Source of the DNA: Comamonadaceae bacterium CD01
GTDB taxonomy: Bacteria; Pseudomonadota; Gammaproteobacteria; Burkholderiales; Burkholderiaceae_C
DNA length: 64,000 nucleotides
Direction of reading: 5' to 3'
NCBI GenBank assembly: GCA_002894305.1
Contig: PGEI01000001.1
Coordinates: 16,034-80,033 of the forward strand
Position 1 is the stretch's first letter; each line of letters starts with the position of its first letter. The notes below the pieces were generated by a model. It was not told the origin of the DNA, did no database searches, and saw only the letters and a list, made by a program, of their open reading frames with translations. Made by a program: the position numbers and the translations under genes. Below, in pieces: positions 60,933-64,000 of this stretch.

Positions 60933-60967
60933 GGCACAAAGGGTAAACGATTACGCTTAGGAAAAAA

Positions 60968-61008
60968 TTGACCTGGATCAAAACTGGCCGGTCACTGCCT
61001 TCTATGCT
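60968..61008 (+). promoter_or_regulatory. FNR-dependent promoter of the uspA-like gene
   Basis: TTGACCTGGATCAA (60968-60981) matches the FNR consensus closely. A -10-like TATGCT (61003-61008) follows at the distance expected for activation from -41.5, giving a start near 61015. The box also faces ccoI on the other strand. Confidence 0.8.
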
Positions 61009-61044
61009 TGCCGATGATCCGCTTCATTTACCAAGGAGAGAAGA

Positions 61045-61488
61045 ATGTACAAACGCATCCTGATTGCCACCGATGGCTCCAAACTGTCGGACATGGCCGT
61101 GGAAAACGGCCTGGAGCTGGCCGCGCTGTCCGGCGCTTCGGTGGTGGCGCTCAAGGTGGTGCCGCGCTATCCGCGCAGTTACTTCGACGGCGGCCTGCCA
61201 ATCGACACCAATGAGATCAAGCGCATCGAAAAGCAATGGATCGACAGTGCCCAGGAACTGGTCGCCAAGGTGCGCCAGCGCGGAGCGGATGCCGAGGTCA
61301 ACGTCAAGACCGTGGTCAGCAAGTCCGACCTGATTGCCGAGGCCATCATTGCTGCGGCCAAGAAGAACAAGTGCGACCTGATCGTGATGGCCTCGCATGG
61401 GCGCAAGGGCATCAAGCGCCTGCTGCTGGGCAGCGAGACCCAGCATGTGCTGACGCACTCGCACATCCCGGTACTGGTACTGCGCTGA
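61045..61488 (+). CDS. Universal stress protein (UspA family)
   Basis: A 147-residue Usp domain protein: MYKRILIATDGSKLSDMAVE at the start, and the ATP-binding-type end VMASHGRKGIKRLLLGSETQ with GxxG-x(9)-GS. It has a strong Shine-Dalgarno (AAGGAGAG) nine bases upstream. It is driven by a class II FNR-type promoter, so it should be induced when oxygen falls. Usp proteins aid survival under energy stress; this one is likely part of the FNR regulon together with the cbb3 genes. Confidence 0.92.
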   Translation: MYKRILIATDGSKLSDMAVENGLELAALSGASVVALKVVPRYPRSYFDGGLPIDTNEIKRIEKQWIDSAQELVAKVRQRGADAEVNVKTVVSKSDLIAEAIIAAAKKNKCDLIVMASHGRKGIKRLLLGSETQHVLTHSHIPVLVLR

Positions 61489-61491
61489 CCC

Positions 61492-63663
61492 TCACTTGCT
61501 GGCCACGGCCGCAGTCGCACTGGCGGTCGCGGCCTGCCCGGCGGGCAGCACCACCACCTGGTTGCGCCCCGCGCGCTTGGCGGCATAGCAGGCCATGTCT
61601 GCCTGGTGCAACAGCGTTGCAACCCGGCCCTGGCGTGCATCGACCGCCACTACGCCAATACTCACCCCCACAGTGAAACTACGCCCCTGGTAGGCCGGCT
61701 CCCAGGCCGCGATGGCTGCGCGCAATTGCTCGGCCATCGCGCGGCCGCGCTCCAGCGTGCAGCCTGGCAGCAACACCGCGAATTCGTCGCCGCCCAGGCG
61801 CGCTGCCCAGCCCTGCTGGCGTACCTCGGACTCGATCAGCCGCGCCAGATAGCGCAGCGCGTCATCGCCCGCGGCATGACCGGCCAGGTCGTTGATCACG
61901 GTGAGGTAGTCCATATCGAGAAACAGCAGCACGCCCGCGCCAGCATCGCCCGCGCCGTTGCCCACGCGCTGGGCCCGCTCGTCGAGCAGGCGCTGCAGGC
62001 GCTGCTCGAACGCGCCGCGGTTGAGCAGCTGCGTGAGTGCATCGTGGTTGTGCTCCCAATGCGTCTGCTGGCGCGCCTCGCGCGCGGCGGTGCAGTCTTC
62101 CAGCACCCAGACCGTACCCCGAGTCACATGCTCATGCGGGTTGGTCGTTCGCCCCTGGGCACGCACCCACAAAGTGGTGCCATCCTTGCGCAGCAGCGGG
62201 AACTCGCCCTCGAACGCGCCATGCACCGAAAATGCCTGGTGCACCTGCTCAAACGTCGCACGCGAATCCCCCCCGCCCTCCGGCGGCGCGAACAGCGCCT
62301 GCAGCGGCAGCTGCTGCAGTTCACGCGTGGTGTAGCCCAGCATGCGGCAGCCTTGCTGGCTGACGATCTCGACATGGTCGCCACGGGTCAGCACGATGCC
62401 CATCGGTGCATGCTCGAGCACGGCACGCAGCTGGCGCACCACCATGTCCCAGTTATGCTGGCTGACCAGGCGCCGCGCAATCAGCTGACGGCACGCGCGC
62501 ACCACGTCATCGACCTCGCCCTGCGCATGCGGCCAATGCCCCGCATCCGCGCCCAGGTCGGCCCGCTCGTGCATGCCCGCGGCGCCCTGCTCGCGCGCCT
62601 GCTGCTCCAGCAGCGCCAGCGCCTGGCGACGCAGCAAGGCCAAGGGGCGCGCCAGCCACAGCATCAGCAGCGCAGCGCAGGCCATAACCAGCGCAATCGC
62701 AGCGCCGACGACCGCCCCAACGCGCCGCGCCCCGCCCAGCAGCGGCGCGCGCATCGATTGCGCGTCGCTGATGCGCACCACCAGCCACTGCGGCATGGCC
62801 ACCGGCGAGGCGCTGACGACGTAGCCGTCCTGCTCGCTGCTGTGGCGCTGAGCCGAAAATCCGCCGTCCTGCTGCCAGCGGGCAAACAGCGCTGCCAGGC
62901 CAGGCTCGTCGCGCACGCTGCCCAGCACACGCTCGCGCTGCGGGTGCGACAGGATCACGCCCTCCTGGGTCAGCACGATCAGGCGCGAGTCGCTGCGCGC
63001 CGGCAAGGCCAGCGAATGCGGCAGCAGCCCTTGCGACTGCAGACGCATGACGCCGGCGATCGCACCGATCACCCGCCCCTGGCCATGCAGCAGCGGCATG
63101 GTGAACATGATGCGGGCATCGTCGCGGCGCGCGCCGATCAGGCTGGAGACCAGCGGCTTGCCCTCGACCAGGGTGCGCAGCAGGTAGTCGCGCTCGGGCG
63201 GGTCGAGGTTGGAGGGCTTGTCCACCTCCCCCAGGCGCAGGTTGGCGACCAACGTGCCGTCCTTGCGTGCCACCTGCATCGCGTCGAAAAATCGCAGCGT
63301 TGGCAGCATCTGCTGCAGCAGATGCTGCGACGGCGCGACCTCCTGCAGGATCTGCGGCGAGACATCCTCGGCCGCGGTGGCCAGCACCTTCTGGCTTTGC
63401 TCGATCTTGCTGGCCAGCAAACGGGCCACCAGCTCGACCTCGTCGTCCTGCTGGCTAACCAGGCGCTGCATGCTGTCCTGCCCTGCCAGGTAGGACACCA
63501 GCGCCGCGGCCACGGCGCCGGCCAGCACGATGGCCAAGCAGGCCACGACCAGCATCTTGCGCACCAGCGGGCCGGGGAGCCAGCTGGCCACGGCTGCAGA
63601 GGAGTCACCGTCGGAGTCGTCCGCCTGAAGCGAGTCCGGCCATTTTTCGGGCAGCACCGTCAT
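61492..63663 (-). CDS. Membrane-bound diguanylate cyclase (dCACHE-PAS-GGDEF)
   Basis: A 723-residue sensor enzyme. The first transmembrane helix is near residues 37-57 (MLVVACLAIVLAGAVAAALV) and the second near 318-340 (VGAVVGAAIALVMACAALLM). The 260 residues between them form a periplasmic Cache-type sensor. A PAS domain follows (VRQLRAVLEHAPMGIVLTRG) and then a GGDEF domain with intact ARLGGDEFAVLLPG near residue 635. It should synthesise c-di-GMP in response to an extracytoplasmic ligand. The ATG at 63663 is preferred to a GTG two codons upstream because of a GGAG site. It converges with uspA. Confidence 0.92.
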   Translation of the reverse strand: MTVLPEKWPDSLQADDSDGDSSAAVASWLPGPLVRKMLVVACLAIVLAGAVAAALVSYLAGQDSMQRLVSQQDDEVELVARLLASKIEQSQKVLATAAEDVSPQILQEVAPSQHLLQQMLPTLRFFDAMQVARKDGTLVANLRLGEVDKPSNLDPPERDYLLRTLVEGKPLVSSLIGARRDDARIMFTMPLLHGQGRVIGAIAGVMRLQSQGLLPHSLALPARSDSRLIVLTQEGVILSHPQRERVLGSVRDEPGLAALFARWQQDGGFSAQRHSSEQDGYVVSASPVAMPQWLVVRISDAQSMRAPLLGGARRVGAVVGAAIALVMACAALLMLWLARPLALLRRQALALLEQQAREQGAAGMHERADLGADAGHWPHAQGEVDDVVRACRQLIARRLVSQHNWDMVVRQLRAVLEHAPMGIVLTRGDHVEIVSQQGCRMLGYTTRELQQLPLQALFAPPEGGGDSRATFEQVHQAFSVHGAFEGEFPLLRKDGTTLWVRAQGRTTNPHEHVTRGTVWVLEDCTAAREARQQTHWEHNHDALTQLLNRGAFEQRLQRLLDERAQRVGNGAGDAGAGVLLFLDMDYLTVINDLAGHAAGDDALRYLARLIESEVRQQGWAARLGGDEFAVLLPGCTLERGRAMAEQLRAAIAAWEPAYQGRSFTVGVSIGVVAVDARQGRVATLLHQADMACYAAKRAGRNQVVVLPAGQAATASATAAVASK

Positions 63664-64000
63664 AGGCACTCCGCAATGAAGTCCCCTCTACGGATCAACG
63701 AGTGCACGAAAACAGGCATGGCGCGGCGCCGGGGCGATACAGAGGTTCGCTCCAATATACGCACAAAGCCCGGCGGCGGCGGGTGGGTCAACCCTGGCGG
63801 ATCGCCAGGAAAACCCTGAGCATGTGCCTCAAGAATCGCGCATGCCGTTGCCGTGGTTTTGGGGTGTCAGCGTGCGCGACTCCCAGGCGCTGCCCGCGTC
63901 CCGTCAGAGGTTGAGAATCAATTGGCCGTGCCCAAGAGGCGCGCCCAAGCACACCCAATCGAGGCTGAGTGCTGCGGCTCCAGCAGTGCCTGCGCACTGC
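63664..64000. other. Unassigned right end
   Basis: The last 337 bases hold no gene that I can support. Short open frames exist on both strands; two minus-strand frames at the very edge (ending at 63904 or near 63922) could be the 3' end of a gene beyond the window, but neither shows a recognisable motif. Base composition here is slightly less GC-rich than the surrounding genes. It also contains the promoter region of the diguanylate cyclase gene. Confidence 0.5.

Noticed and set aside
63788..63997. Small open frame at the right edge
   Set aside because: No motif, arginine-rich shadow-like composition, and unclear continuation beyond the window.
1..64000. CRISPR arrays, tRNA or rRNA genes, insertion sequences, prophage
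   Set aside because: No regularly spaced repeats, no cloverleaf or rRNA sequence, and no transposase or integrase frames were seen on either strand.

Overview
This 64 kb window is high-GC chromosomal DNA from a denitrifying betaproteobacterium, most likely a member of the Comamonadaceae (Burkholderiales). The evidence is the end of a nos (nitrous oxide reductase) cluster, a complete cbb3 oxidase locus next to fnr and hemN, a malonate cassette, an aerobic-type cobalt chelatase, and a palindromic repeat of a type common in that family. No rRNA, tRNA, CRISPR array, insertion sequence or prophage is visible. Apart from small repeats this is ordinary, densely packed chromosome.

Layout, left to right. 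(1) 1-2.8 kb: end of the nos operon (nosF partial, nosY, nosL, apbE/nosX-like). (2) 2.9-5.7 kb: a DUF3579 gene divergent from argD-argF; the 3' end of argF is duplicated around a palindromic element. (3) 5.8-7.4 kb: DUF488, DUF2945 and two tandem YkgJ-type cysteine-cluster proteins. (4) 7.4-13.3 kb: a BMP-type nucleoside ABC transporter with an adenosine/adenine deaminase; one permease gene has an in-frame amber codon. (5) 13.4-17.2 kb: malonyl-CoA decarboxylase, an enoyl-CoA hydratase-like protein and malonyl-CoA synthetase. (6) 17.4-25.6 kb: clpA, clpS, dnaE, bamD and a PP2C phosphatase. (7) 25.6-44.8 kb: a large cobalamin region. One B12 riboswitch precedes btuB-cobB-cobU-btuF-btuC-btuD-cobO(broken)-btuF-like-cobW-cobN-chlI/D, mostly joined by 4-bp overlaps, followed by ogt-bluB and, past a convergent methyltransferase gene, cbiB-cobC. 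(8) 44.9-45.7 kb: a ZapB-like gene, zapA and 6S RNA. (9) 45.7-49.5 kb: a coupled pair of c-di-GMP proteins (PAS-GGDEF-EAL and HD-GYP). (10) 49.6-61.5 kb: the microaerobic/anaerobic locus: TauE/SafE-like protein, hemN, fnr, an unknown two-helix membrane protein, fixH, ccoG, ccoP, ccoQ, ccoO, ccoN, ccoS, ccoI and uspA, with FNR-type boxes at four promoters. (11) 61.5-63.7 kb: a membrane diguanylate cyclase.

The most striking signal is in the cobalt chelatase gene. The AAA+ (ChlI-like) frame ends just after a run of seven A residues, and the von Willebrand (ChlD-like) domain continues in the -1 frame with no start codon of its own. A stable stem lies six bases downstream. This is a textbook layout for programmed -1 frameshifting that would give both small chelatase subunits from one gene. 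Other notable signals are a frameshifting internal deletion in cobO, the amber codon in the nucleoside permease, the three-way-junction palindrome between two copies of the argF tail, an in-frame palindromic repeat inside cobU, and a set of FNR boxes with well-placed -10 elements.
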